From contig DDHB01000006.1 in NCBI GenBank assembly GCA_002337925.1, positions 11,716 to 19,870 on the forward strand: a stretch of 8,155 nucleotides of DNA, read 5' to 3'. The notes beneath the pieces were generated by a model. That model ran no database searches, had not been told where the DNA came from, and was given only the letters and a program-made list of their open reading frames with translations. This document shows positions 1-7,088 of this stretch, one piece after another (the stretch's first letter is position 1; each line of letters starts with the position of its first letter). This DNA is from Sporomusaceae bacterium UBA1887 (GTDB taxonomy: Bacteria > Bacillota > Negativicutes > Sporomusales > DSM-15969). Made by a program: the position numbers and the translations under genes.

Positions 1-1732
1 CCGCTTCCATTGTCTTTAAAGTTCCTTTTTCCTGAATGGTAATATAGCTGCCGCCGTCAACCTGAGCTTCATTTTCCTGAAAAATAGCAGCAATCTGTGC
101 AGAAGTGATTACTTCTTCCTCACTATAAACGACTACTTCAGCCATATTTCTAAGCTCCCGGATATTTCCCGGCCAGGGATATGCCTTTAGCAGCTTCATC
201 ACATTTTCATGTATTGCTATTTCTTTTTGTTCTTTGTCTGCCAGTTTACGCACATAGTATTCAAAAATAGAAGGAATATCCTCCAATCTTTCTCTTAGCG
301 GCGGCAATCGCAAACGGAGCACACAAATCCGGTAATATAGATCGGCCCTAAAGCCGCCCTGTTTGACATGAGTTAGCAAGTCCCGGTTAGTCGCCGAAAT
401 AATCCGTACATCTACGGGAATGATCTTGTCATCTCCAATGCGCATAATTTCTTTCTCCTGGAGCACGCGCAATAAACGGCTCTGAATATCAGGAGACAGC
501 TCGCCAATTTCATCAAGAAAGATTGTTCCCCCGTGTGCCAATTCAAAAAGGCCCTGTTTACCGCCCTTACGGGCGCCGGTAAAAGCGCCTTCCACATAGC
601 CGAATAATTCACTCTCCAGCAAATTAGGCGGTATAGAAGCTGTATTAACAGACACGAACGGGCCCCTGCAGCGCTTGCTGTGATTGTGAATACTTTGAGC
701 CAAGATTTCTTTTCCTGTGCCGGTCTCACCATAAATCAATAAGTTAGAGTCATACTTAGCATAGTTTTTTGCCTTATGTATAATGCTTTTCATTACTTCT
801 GATTTACTGATAATATCATCAAAGGTATCCTTAGCATACAAGCCTTTTTGGTAAGAAGAGAGACGGATCTTTCGTTCTGAATCCTGAATATTGCTTACTT
901 CCTGGAATGTAATGATATCTCCCTTCTTACGGTTATTGAATTCCAGGGGAATGATGCGCGCAAGCAAACTGGTTCCATTAATTACTACTATGCGTTCCTG
1001 ATTGCGGTATTGAAGAAATTTTTCAATATGGGCTTCCTGTATGTCCTGGCCAATGGCACCACAAATACGACGAGCAAAATTATTGCAGAAACTCACTTTT
1101 TTATCATCGGTAACAGCAATAATTCCCTCTTCAATATTATCAATGATTGCAGTTAACTGAGCAGCTTGCAGCCGTTCTCTCTCTTTAGCCCTGATGATTC
1201 GCATTGCCTCTTCAATCGCCTTGCGGATTGAGACTGTACTGGAATCGAGAAGCTCCGCCACAATACCGCAGCTTTTGGCAGTTTCATAGGCCATACGGCA
1301 GCCGATAACGCCTTTAACCCCTTTTTCATATAATTGAAAAACAGTTTGTGCAATCTCTTCCTCATCCACACAGGATCGTATGTAGATTTGCGTATCAGCA
1401 ATACGAAAATCTCCCACCGTACCATCAAATATGTTGGCCCGGCTCACAATGGCAATACTTTGAATACCATCCCGGGTAAGGCGGCTCAAGGCGCTTAACA
1501 AGTCATTTGTTGACATGGTGATTTCGACTACCACGATGCCTGCTATTTCGCTGATCTTCTCAGCGACTCCTCCCCGGCTAATCACCACTTCTACCGATTG
1601 ATGCCGCTGCAGCATAGCTTGCGCATTATCATCATCAGCAACCTCAACCACCAGAGGTATTTTCATCTCTTCTGCGATATTTGCTGCAATGTTCGCCATA
1701 CTGTGAAAAGGGGCAAGAAATAAAACAGGCAT
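1..1732 (-). CDS. Sigma-54-dependent enhancer-binding regulator with PrpR_N sensor domain (partial, C-terminus off window)
   Basis: This gene activates sigma-54 RNA polymerase at unknown targets. Translation from ATG 1732 gives 577 residues and is still open at the left edge. Residues 1-185 resemble the PrpR_N (propionate-catabolism activator) ligand-sensing fold. A PAS-like domain covers about 190-300. The AAA+ domain starts near 312, with Walker A GETGTGKE (335-342), the sigma-54-contacting loop GAFTGA (382-387) and Walker B FLDE (405-408). A YPWPGNIREL segment marks the end of the AAA+ module. The C-terminal Fis-type helix-turn-helix lies beyond the window. The start is set by AGGAGAGGTGG (1741-1751), 8 nt upstream; an in-frame TTG directly before the ATG is an alternative. 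It begins 29 nt after the topB stop with no terminator between, so cotranscription is likely. PrpR_N proteins include propionate and other organic-acid regulators, but the ligand cannot be read from sequence. The family call is firm and the physiological role unknown. Confidence 0.93.
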   Translation of the reverse strand, partial: MPVLFLAPFHSMANIAANIAEEMKIPLVVEVADDDNAQAMLQRHQSVEVVISRGGVAEKISEIAGIVVVEITMSTNDLLSALSRLTRDGIQSIAIVSRANIFDGTVGDFRIADTQIYIRSCVDEEEIAQTVFQLYEKGVKGVIGCRMAYETAKSCGIVAELLDSSTVSIRKAIEEAMRIIRAKERERLQAAQLTAIIDNIEEGIIAVTDDKKVSFCNNFARRICGAIGQDIQEAHIEKFLQYRNQERIVVINGTSLLARIIPLEFNNRKKGDIITFQEVSNIQDSERKIRLSSYQKGLYAKDTFDDIISKSEVMKSIIHKAKNYAKYDSNLLIYGETGTGKEILAQSIHNHSKRCRGPFVSVNTASIPPNLLESELFGYVEGAFTGARKGGKQGLFELAHGGTIFLDEIGELSPDIQSRLLRVLQEKEIMRIGDDKIIPVDVRIISATNRDLLTHVKQGGFRADLYYRICVLRLRLPPLRERLEDIPSIFEYYVRKLADKEQKEIAIHENVMKLLKAYPWPGNIRELRNMAEVVVYSEEEVITSAQIAAIFQENEAQVDGGSYITIQEKGTLKTMEA

Positions 1733-1761
1733 CAAATAAACCACCTCTCCTTATTACACGA

Positions 1762-3951
1762 TCATTTTAGTTTCAGTTTAGCAAGCGCTTCAGCAAGCGC
1801 ATTATTAATCGGCTCATTTTTTTGTTGTTGCTGCTCTTTTAAAAATCTTGATACATCTTGCTTAGAAACATTTGAAGTTTCCTTTTTTCTTCGCTCTGTA
1901 AAAGAAGACAGCTTTTCGCGATGACCACAGGCACATACAAATAACTGGTTTTCTCCTTCACCGCGCATTTCCAGTTTCTTATGGCAATTAGGGCACCGCG
2001 CATTCGTAATGCGGGCTATTCCTTTCCTGTGTCCGCACTCCCGATCCTGACAAACTAACATTTTGCCCTTTTTCCCATTTACCTCTAGCATGTATTTACC
2101 GCAATCAGGACATTTACTTCTTGTCATATTATCATGACGAAACTTTTCCTGGCTATTTTTTATCTCTTCAACGGCTGACTTCGTATACTTTTTTATGTCA
2201 GTTAAAAAATCATTTTTACGCAGCGTACCTTTGGCTATGGCACTTAGTTTCTGTTCCCAATTCGCAGTCAGCGCCGGTGAGCGTAAATCTGCTGGAACCA
2301 GCTCCAATAATTGCTTGCCCTTTGCCGTAATGATAACATCTTTGCCCTTTTTTTCGATCAAAAAACCTTGAAACAGCTTCTCGATAATATCCGCTCGCGT
2401 TGCTACCGTTCCCAGTCCGCCCGTTTCTCCCAATGTCCTCTTTAAAGACTCATCACCGGCATTCAAATATTTCCCGGGATTCTCCATTGCCGATAACAAG
2501 GTTCCTTCATTAAATGGTGCCGGAGGTTTCGTTTCACCCGTATTTAAGGTAAAAACCGCAACTGGCAATTGATCGCCTTTACGTAAAGAAGGTAATAACT
2601 GTTCTTTTATATCTTCTTTACCTTCATCTTCTTCTGTTTCATTTTGATAAATCTCTTTCCACCCCATGGCAATTATCGTCTTGCCTCTGGCAATGAAATT
2701 TTGTCCCCCTATTGTCGCTTTAATTGTTGTTTGTTCATATTCAAAAGGGGGATACAGGACGGACAAAAAGCGTTTTACCACTAAATCATAAATTTTCCGT
2801 TCTTTTTCACTTAAAGCCGTTAAAACAACCGTCTGCTCTGTTGGAATAATAGCGTGATGATCAGACACTTTGGTATTATCAACAAAAGCGGAGTTCGCCT
2901 TAATTGGTCCCTTGACCACTTTAAAGGCAAGCTTTGTATAAGGGCCGACACCGCAGGCATTAACCCTGTCTTTTAACGTATCAACAAGATCAGTTGAAAT
3001 ATAACGGGAGTCGGTTCTTGGATACGTGAGTATTTTATGGCTTTCGTATAATTTCTGCATGATGGATAGTGTCTCCTTAGCTGAATAGCCAAAGAATTTA
3101 TTCGCATCACGCTGCAGCTCCGTCAAATCATAAAGTTGTGGAGAAAACTTCTTTTTATAGGCTTTATCAACAGCAGCAATGCTTGCAGCCTGTTGCTTTA
3201 ACGATGCAATAATCGTTTCACACTTTGCCTTATCAAAGCATTTGCTGTCATTCGTTTTGCTATCCTGCCAGGTGAGTTGCAGCTTATCCGCTAAAGCAGT
3301 AATGCCATAATACTTGCGAGGTTTAAAATGCTGAATTTCTTCTTCCCGCTGGGCAATTATCGCTAATGTTGGCGTCTGCACTCTGCCACAGGAAAGCTGG
3401 GCATTGTACTTACAGGTCAATGCTCTGGTGGCATTAAGACCAACATACCAGTCAGCCTCTGAACGGGCAACTGCCGAATAATACAGGTTTTCATATTCTT
3501 TTCCGGGACGCAGGTTGGCAAAACCTTGTTGTATGGCTTTGTCTGTAACGGAAGAGATCCATAAACGTTTTAAGGGCTTATTGCTGTTGGCTTTTTCAAT
3601 AATCCAGCGGGCAACAAGTTCTCCCTCGCGTCCTGCATCGGTTGCAACAACAATTTCTGTAATATCTTTGCGATGAAGCTGCTCTTTAACAACTTGAAAT
3701 TGCTTGGCACTCTGCTTAATGACAACAAGCTTTAAATGCTCAGGCAGCATAGGTAAATCTTCAATCTTCCATGATTTATATTTATCATCATAAGCCTCGG
3801 GATCTGCTAATGTGACTAGATGTCCCAAAGCCCAGGTCACAACATGCTTATCACCTTCGAAGTAGCCGTTACCTGACTTATGACAGTGCAGCACACGGGC
3901 AAGATCCCTGCCTACTGAAGGTTTTTCAGCTAATACTAAAGCTTTTGCCAT
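1762..3951 (-). CDS. topB: DNA topoisomerase III (type IA)
   Basis: This enzyme relaxes and decatenates DNA by passing one strand through a transient, tyrosine-linked single-strand break, mainly resolving replication and recombination intermediates. The 729-aa product opens with the TOPRIM signature around E9 (LAEKPSVGRD) and has the acidic TOPRIM motif ATDAGREGE. The catalytic tyrosine is Y310 in LTYPRTDSRY. The C-terminus carries two zinc-ribbon-like units, with CxxC pairs starting at C614 and C653, each followed by a second Cys cluster. Length and sequence closely follow Bacillus TopB (about 727 aa). I chose ATG 3951 over the ATG at 3969 because GAGG lies 6 nt upstream and the protein then begins MAKALVLAEK, as in the family; the longer start adds six unconserved residues. 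It lies 30 nt downstream of the DUF1232 gene and 29 nt upstream of the PrpR_N regulator, probably in one operon. All catalytic motifs are present and nothing suggests inactivation. Confidence 0.97.
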   Translation of the reverse strand: MAKALVLAEKPSVGRDLARVLHCHKSGNGYFEGDKHVVTWALGHLVTLADPEAYDDKYKSWKIEDLPMLPEHLKLVVIKQSAKQFQVVKEQLHRKDITEIVVATDAGREGELVARWIIEKANSNKPLKRLWISSVTDKAIQQGFANLRPGKEYENLYYSAVARSEADWYVGLNATRALTCKYNAQLSCGRVQTPTLAIIAQREEEIQHFKPRKYYGITALADKLQLTWQDSKTNDSKCFDKAKCETIIASLKQQAASIAAVDKAYKKKFSPQLYDLTELQRDANKFFGYSAKETLSIMQKLYESHKILTYPRTDSRYISTDLVDTLKDRVNACGVGPYTKLAFKVVKGPIKANSAFVDNTKVSDHHAIIPTEQTVVLTALSEKERKIYDLVVKRFLSVLYPPFEYEQTTIKATIGGQNFIARGKTIIAMGWKEIYQNETEEDEGKEDIKEQLLPSLRKGDQLPVAVFTLNTGETKPPAPFNEGTLLSAMENPGKYLNAGDESLKRTLGETGGLGTVATRADIIEKLFQGFLIEKKGKDVIITAKGKQLLELVPADLRSPALTANWEQKLSAIAKGTLRKNDFLTDIKKYTKSAVEEIKNSQEKFRHDNMTRSKCPDCGKYMLEVNGKKGKMLVCQDRECGHRKGIARITNARCPNCHKKLEMRGEGENQLFVCACGHREKLSSFTERRKKETSNVSKQDVSRFLKEQQQQKNEPINNALAEALAKLKLK

Positions 3952-3981
3952 AATTATCCTCACTCTCATCTGCTTAACATT

Positions 3982-4377
3982 TTATTTTTGCAATAAATAT
4001 CCAATCCCCACGATTGCCATGACGATCCAAGCCAGGCCAATTATGCCCAGCAGTCCCACAATAAAAGGTATACGCTTGCGCCACTTTTGACTTTCCCGCT
4101 CACTCTCCAGACGTACCTGTTTGGGTAATAACTGAGTTAAGGAAAGTATCCCAACCGGAATGACCGTCAAATCATCCATAATACCAAGGAAAGGTAAATA
4201 ATCCGGCACAATATCGATCGGACTGATCACATAAGCTGCCATCAGCACGAGTAATCCTCTAATATAGGCAGGGGTTTTGGGATTCTTCCAGGCATAATAC
4301 AAAATCAATACATCATCTTTAACTTTGGTCAGCCAGCCCCATGCCTTAACTATACTACTTCTTTGAAACACGCGCAT
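3982..4377 (-). CDS. DUF1232 (YkvA-like) small membrane protein
   Basis: The 131-aa product carries the DUF1232 signature: YVISPIDIVPDYLPFLG at about residues 49-65, followed by the conserved DD pair and a hydrophobic stretch. DUF1232 proteins are widespread, membrane-associated and mostly uncharacterised, so no reaction can be assigned. A hydrophobic helix around 38-57 and a strongly hydrophobic C-terminus (about 103-127) suggest two membrane segments. The basic, charged linker at 86-102 would be cytoplasmic if the positive-inside rule holds. The start is uncertain: ATG 4377 has AGG 5 nt upstream, while GTG codons at 4380 and 4383 are in frame but lack a ribosome site of their own. It follows a consensus promoter (4418-4447) and is the first gene of a probable operon with topB. 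Linkage to topB may be incidental; I infer no functional link. Confidence 0.9.
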   Translation of the reverse strand: MRVFQRSSIVKAWGWLTKVKDDVLILYYAWKNPKTPAYIRGLLVLMAAYVISPIDIVPDYLPFLGIMDDLTVIPVGILSLTQLLPKQVRLESERESQKWRKRIPFIVGLLGIIGLAWIVMAIVGIGYLLQK

Positions 4378-4417
4378 CACCACCTGAGTTTTTCTGCTTT
4401 AAAACTAGCTTCTCCTT

Positions 4418-4447
4418 ATTATAGCTTGTTCATAGCAGGATCGGCAA
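4418..4447 (-). promoter_or_regulatory. Sigma-A-type promoter of the DUF1232-topB operon
   Basis: On the minus strand, TTGCCG (4442-4447, four of six matches to TTGACA) is separated by 18 bp from a perfect TATAAT (4418-4423). It sits just after the terminator of the preceding regulator and about 40 bp before the DUF1232 start. This is the only obvious vegetative promoter for the three downstream genes. Transcription from it has not been shown. Confidence 0.72.
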
Positions 4448-4465
4448 AACAAATAATAACAGTAA

Positions 4466-4500
4466 TGTCGGAGGAGACACACCTCGTGTCCCCCCCGACA
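4466..4500 (-). terminator. Intrinsic terminator of the CBS-PAS sigma-54 regulator
   Basis: The arms TGTC-N7-ACAC and GTGT-C7-GACA form a 15-bp stem with a 5-nt loop. On the minus strand two pairs are G-U wobbles, so the stem is unbroken; on the plus strand the same positions are A-C mismatches. That asymmetry shows it works for minus-strand transcripts. A moderately U-rich tail follows. It starts 11 nt after the regulator stop codon. Confidence 0.8.
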
Positions 4501-4510
4501 TTAACTTGCA

Positions 4511-6451
4511 TTACCCTATATGATATTTTTTTAGTTTTTCATACAAGGTTGACCGATGTATGCCTAAAAGCCGAGCAGCCACAGACCTGTTGCCACCAGT
4601 TTGATGCAATATTTCAATAATTTTAGCTTTTTCTGCTTGATCATCCAAGTCACTTGCCAATCTCCCTGTACCACAATGATCAAGCTGCTGTAAAGGAATT
4701 TGCAGCACCGTCAAATGATTGGGTTTAATCTCAACAGCCCCAGTCATTACTGCCAGTTTCTCCAGACAGTTCAATAATTCACGGACATTTCCCGGCCAGC
4801 CATAACTGCGTAAAATAGCAATAACCTGAGCAGACAGCTTCTTGTCCGGTATTTTTAGTTTGGCGCAAATTGCTTGCAATAGTGTTGCTGTTAATTCCCC
4901 AAAGTCTTCCATTCGTTCTCTAAGCGAAGGCAGCTGAAGATTAATGACATTCAGCCGGTAAAATAAGTCCTCGCGAAATGCTTTAGCGAGCACCATTTTA
5001 TTTAAGTCCTTGTTCGTAGCTGCTATGATACGCACATCACAGGAAATTATACTGGTTCCTCCTACGTGTTCCACTCGCCCATCCTGCAAAACGCGGAGTA
5101 ATTTCGCCTGCATGACTAATGGCATATCGCCTACTTCATCAAGAAAAATTGTGCCTTTATCAGCCAGCTCAAATTTACCCTTTTTGCCACCTTTTCTAGC
5201 ACCAGTAAAAGCACCATCTTCAAAGCCAAATAGTTCGGCCTCTAAAAGCTCAGCAGGTATCGCTGCACAATTTACACATACAAAAGGTTTATCTTGTCTT
5301 TCACTGGCATTATGTATGGCATGGGCGAACAACTCTTTCCCTGTTCCGCTTTCGCCTGTAATGAGTACACTGCTGTTGCTGGCGGCAGCTTTTGCAGCAA
5401 CATTTTTAGCCTGGATGATTTTGCGTGACTGTCCAATAATATGCTCAAAAGTGAACCGAGCTGCATGCATGCCTGCTATTTCTGCTTTCTCCTGCGGATA
5501 CTGTTGCTCCAAAACCGTTAATTTCTTTTGCAGGTCTTTTAACTGATTGCCATCAAAGCTGATAAATTCACCTAATACGCCCGTAACCTTTCCCTCTACA
5601 AATAGCGGTAAGCGATTTAATAAAAATGCTCTTCCCTTATGGCAAAAAAGCTGATATACGTGAGGTACTCCTGTTTCAACTGCAGCTGATAAATGTGCCT
5701 CAGGAATCAAATCCGCTGCTGACGAACCTATTATATCCTCCCGGTTATAGCCAAACATCTCTTCAAAAAACTTGTTCACCCGCAGCATATCCCCATTCTC
5801 ATCAATCACGGCAATTCCTCTGTGGGTTGTTTCCATTACGGCTTCTAATAATTGCGCTTCCGTTTGCAGCGAACTGCATTTTTCTATAATCACTTGTAAT
5901 TCAGATGTATCCTGAATAATCGTTACCGCACCAACGACTTCCATCCCTTCCATAATAGGCGCAGTGCTGAAAAAAAGATTCTGACCATTAATTTCAGCCC
6001 GCCGTCTGAGCCTGCTTTCGCCCGTAACTAATACTTGTTTCAGTAAAAACTCATTTGTAATTACGGCTATATCCTCGCCAATTACCTCCTGAGCATTTAC
6101 GTTAAGCAGTCTTGCTCCTCCTCCATTTATCGTAACGATGCGTCCGTAGCTGTCTATAACCAGTATGCCGCTATGAGCAGAACGGATGATAGCGTCGATT
6201 TCGCTATTGGCTCTCTCCAGTTGTGCCTGAAAAGCCCGCAGGAAAGTGCTTTTTGTAATAATGCCAACTAATTTATTATCTTTATCCACTACCGGCAGAC
6301 GTTTTACTGGAATATCCCAGGCTTCCTCCAAGGTCGAGTCAGGTTTTACCGTAATTACATTCACACACATAAAGGTACAAACAGGTTCATTAAGTGGCAA
6401 ATTATTAAGTATCGCCTTAATTAATTGAGCAAAGGTAACTATTCCGCACAC
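4511..6451 (-). CDS. Sigma-54-dependent transcriptional activator, (CBS)-PAS-PAS-AAA+-Fis HTH, N-terminus cut by a stop codon
   Basis: This is the intact 646-codon part of an enhancer-binding activator for sigma-54 RNA polymerase. From GTG 6451, residues 1-15 are the tail of a first CBS domain and about 25-75 are a second CBS. PAS domains cover about 82-190 and 198-305, followed by a short helical linker. The AAA+ domain (about 335-565) has GESGTGKE (366-373), GAFTGA (413-418) and FLDE. The Fis-type helix-turn-helix fills the last 40 residues (GGNRSVAARLLGIHRSTLYE). CBS domains usually bind adenine nucleotides and PAS domains bind small ligands or cofactors, so an energy or metabolite signal is plausible. 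The same frame continues upstream to ATG 6580 with a good ribosome site but is interrupted by TAA 6497-6499. GTG 6451 is only a fallback start: it has a poor ribosome site and splits a CBS domain. The gene is either a recent pseudogene, a sequencing error, or is expressed from an internal start with altered sensing. Confidence 0.85.
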   Translation of the reverse strand: MCGIVTFAQLIKAILNNLPLNEPVCTFMCVNVITVKPDSTLEEAWDIPVKRLPVVDKDNKLVGIITKSTFLRAFQAQLERANSEIDAIIRSAHSGILVIDSYGRIVTINGGGARLLNVNAQEVIGEDIAVITNEFLLKQVLVTGESRLRRRAEINGQNLFFSTAPIMEGMEVVGAVTIIQDTSELQVIIEKCSSLQTEAQLLEAVMETTHRGIAVIDENGDMLRVNKFFEEMFGYNREDIIGSSAADLIPEAHLSAAVETGVPHVYQLFCHKGRAFLLNRLPLFVEGKVTGVLGEFISFDGNQLKDLQKKLTVLEQQYPQEKAEIAGMHAARFTFEHIIGQSRKIIQAKNVAAKAAASNSSVLITGESGTGKELFAHAIHNASERQDKPFVCVNCAAIPAELLEAELFGFEDGAFTGARKGGKKGKFELADKGTIFLDEVGDMPLVMQAKLLRVLQDGRVEHVGGTSIISCDVRIIAATNKDLNKMVLAKAFREDLFYRLNVINLQLPSLRERMEDFGELTATLLQAICAKLKIPDKKLSAQVIAILRSYGWPGNVRELLNCLEKLAVMTGAVEIKPNHLTVLQIPLQQLDHCGTGRLASDLDDQAEKAKIIEILHQTGGNRSVAARLLGIHRSTLYEKLKKYHIG

Positions 6452-6580
6452 TTTTTTTTGCTCATCAATAACAGGAGCGCCTTTAATCTGATATTTTTAG
6501 AAAAGAAAAGCTGCATCTGACAACGTATTATAAGACCAGAGTGCCTTAGGTTCCAGTGTCATATAATTGCGCACTAGCAT
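6452..6580 (-). pseudogene. Severed N-terminal part of the CBS-PAS sigma-54 regulator (in-frame TAA)
   Basis: From ATG 6580 the frame reads MLVRNYMTLEPKALW and continues to codon 27, then TAA (6499-6497), then KYQIKGAPVIDEQKK directly into the downstream 646-codon frame. Both sides together make a normal first CBS domain, so no bases appear lost or gained and only one codon is wrong. A one-base change from TTA (Leu), AAA (Lys) or GAA (Glu) would explain it; a hydrophobic or lysine residue fits that CBS helix position. TAA is not used for selenocysteine or pyrrolysine. As read here, only a 27-aa peptide would be made from the natural start. Confidence 0.8.
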
Positions 6581-6589
6581 AGACAACCG

Positions 6590-6596
6590 CCTCCCC
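6590..6596 (-). promoter_or_regulatory. Ribosome binding site of the original start of the CBS-PAS regulator
   Basis: GGGGAGG lies 9 nt upstream of ATG 6580 on the minus strand. It marks that ATG as the ancestral start, and so shows that the TAA at codon 28 is inside the gene rather than upstream of it. A TATAGT at 6604-6609 could be a -10 element, but I see no convincing -35 partner. Confidence 0.7.
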
Positions 6597-6678
6597 AAGC
6601 CTGACTATATTATTTTTATTGTTCACTCAGCTTTATTCTCCTGCTGGATTGCGATTTTTTTATTGCCTGGAAAATAAA

Positions 6679-6721
6679 AAGGTGTCGGGAACTGTCTGCG
6701 GCGACAGCTACCCGACACCTT
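6679..6721 (-). terminator. Strong intrinsic terminator after the 90-aa orphan gene
   Basis: The arms AAGGTGTCGGG (6679-6689) and CCCGACACCTT (6711-6721) pair perfectly over 11 bp. An inner CTGTC/GACAG stem follows after a small internal loop. On the minus strand the hairpin is followed by TTTTTATTTT. It lies about 10 nt after the stop of the 90-aa gene and separates that gene from the regulator downstream. Confidence 0.9.
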
Positions 6722-6731
6722 CTTATCTGCC

Positions 6732-7004
6732 TTATGCTCGGGTGTGCCAGTAACCTACTGTTTCATATTGATCCTGATTATCGTATGAAGAACTATTGGT
6801 CGCATAACCTTGATACTCTGCTTTTTGAAAAAATTCGCTGCTTTGTTCCTCATTAGTAGTAATAAATTCCTGACTACCGCAGCCTCTCACGAGAAGGCTG
6901 TCAAACTGAATCATACCATCACTTTCAACAGCTTTGCGGACATAAGTCCCTTGAATACATTCCTTGCCATCCAGTTTTTGTAATAACACGTTAAAATCAA
7001 ACAT
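6732..7004 (-). CDS. Uncharacterised 90-aa protein behind a sigma-54 promoter
   Basis: I do not recognise this family. The product begins MFDFNVLLQKLDGKECIQGT, has no signal peptide or membrane segment, and has two cysteines (in GKECIQ and RGCGSQ). The C-terminal third is rich in Tyr, Asn, Gln, Ser and acidic residues and ends GYWHTRA. It is probably cytosolic. I chose ATG 7004 because GGGGGGAG lies 5 nt upstream. The in-frame ATG at 7034 has no ribosome site and would lie upstream of the transcription start (about 7031) predicted from the -24/-12 element. It is bounded by a strong terminator downstream and an inverted repeat upstream, so it appears to be a single-gene unit. The neighbouring CBS-PAS sigma-54 regulator is the obvious candidate controller (inference). 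That the gene is real is well supported by its ribosome site, promoter and terminator; its function is unknown. Confidence 0.82.
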   Translation of the reverse strand: MFDFNVLLQKLDGKECIQGTYVRKAVESDGMIQFDSLLVRGCGSQEFITTNEEQSSEFFQKAEYQGYATNSSSYDNQDQYETVGYWHTRA

Positions 7005-7009
7005 TTTTA

Positions 7010-7017
7010 CTCCCCCC
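7010..7017 (-). promoter_or_regulatory. Ribosome binding site deciding the start of the 90-aa gene
   Basis: GGGGGGAG is spaced 5 nt from ATG 7004 on the minus strand. It lies inside the longer reading frame that starts at 7034, which argues against that upstream start. Confidence 0.8.
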
Positions 7018-7026
7018 TCTATAGCT

Positions 7027-7059
7027 TCTGGCATTTACTAATGCATCGATCATGCCAGA
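7027..7059. repeat. Inverted repeat TCTGGCAT/ATGCCAGA over the sigma-54 promoter
   Basis: Eight-base arms at 7027-7034 and 7052-7059 are separated by 17 bp. The right-hand arm is the -24 element itself and the left-hand arm lies around the predicted start point. It may be a binding site for a repressor, or chance symmetry. Confidence 0.5.
7042..7058 (-). promoter_or_regulatory. Candidate sigma-54 (-24/-12) promoter of the 90-aa gene
   Basis: The minus strand reads CTGGCATGATCGATGCA. Against the sigma-54 consensus TGGCACG-N4-TTGC it matches 9 of 11 informative positions, with the essential GG and GC separated by exactly 10 bp. The start point would fall near 7031, giving a 27-nt leader that includes the ribosome site and ends at ATG 7004. 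Two sigma-54 activator genes in the same window show that the host uses this sigma factor. Confidence 0.7.
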
Positions 7060-7088
7060 CACTCAAATATTTGACTACATATAATGAT

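Noticed and set aside
412..1428. Minus-strand frames at 412-732 and 1153-1428
   Set aside because: They are alternate-frame shadows of the PrpR_N regulator, which reads continuously through both regions.
5010..5546. 178-codon plus-strand frame opposite the CBS-PAS regulator
   Set aside because: It lies fully antisense to the conserved AAA+ domain, has no ribosome site and encodes no recognisable domain.
6497..6499. Programmed recoding of the internal stop (selenocysteine or pyrrolysine)
   Set aside because: The codon is TAA, which neither system uses, and CBS domains have no known need for such a residue.
6730..6748. TGGCACACCCGAGCA at the end of the 90-aa gene as a sigma-54 promoter for the regulator
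   Set aside because: The spacing is one base short, and the strong terminator at 6679-6721 would stop the transcript.
7005..7034. Upstream ATG 7034 as the start of the orphan gene
   Set aside because: It has no ribosome site, the extra residues are encoded by the ribosome-site region, and it lies just upstream of the predicted transcript start.
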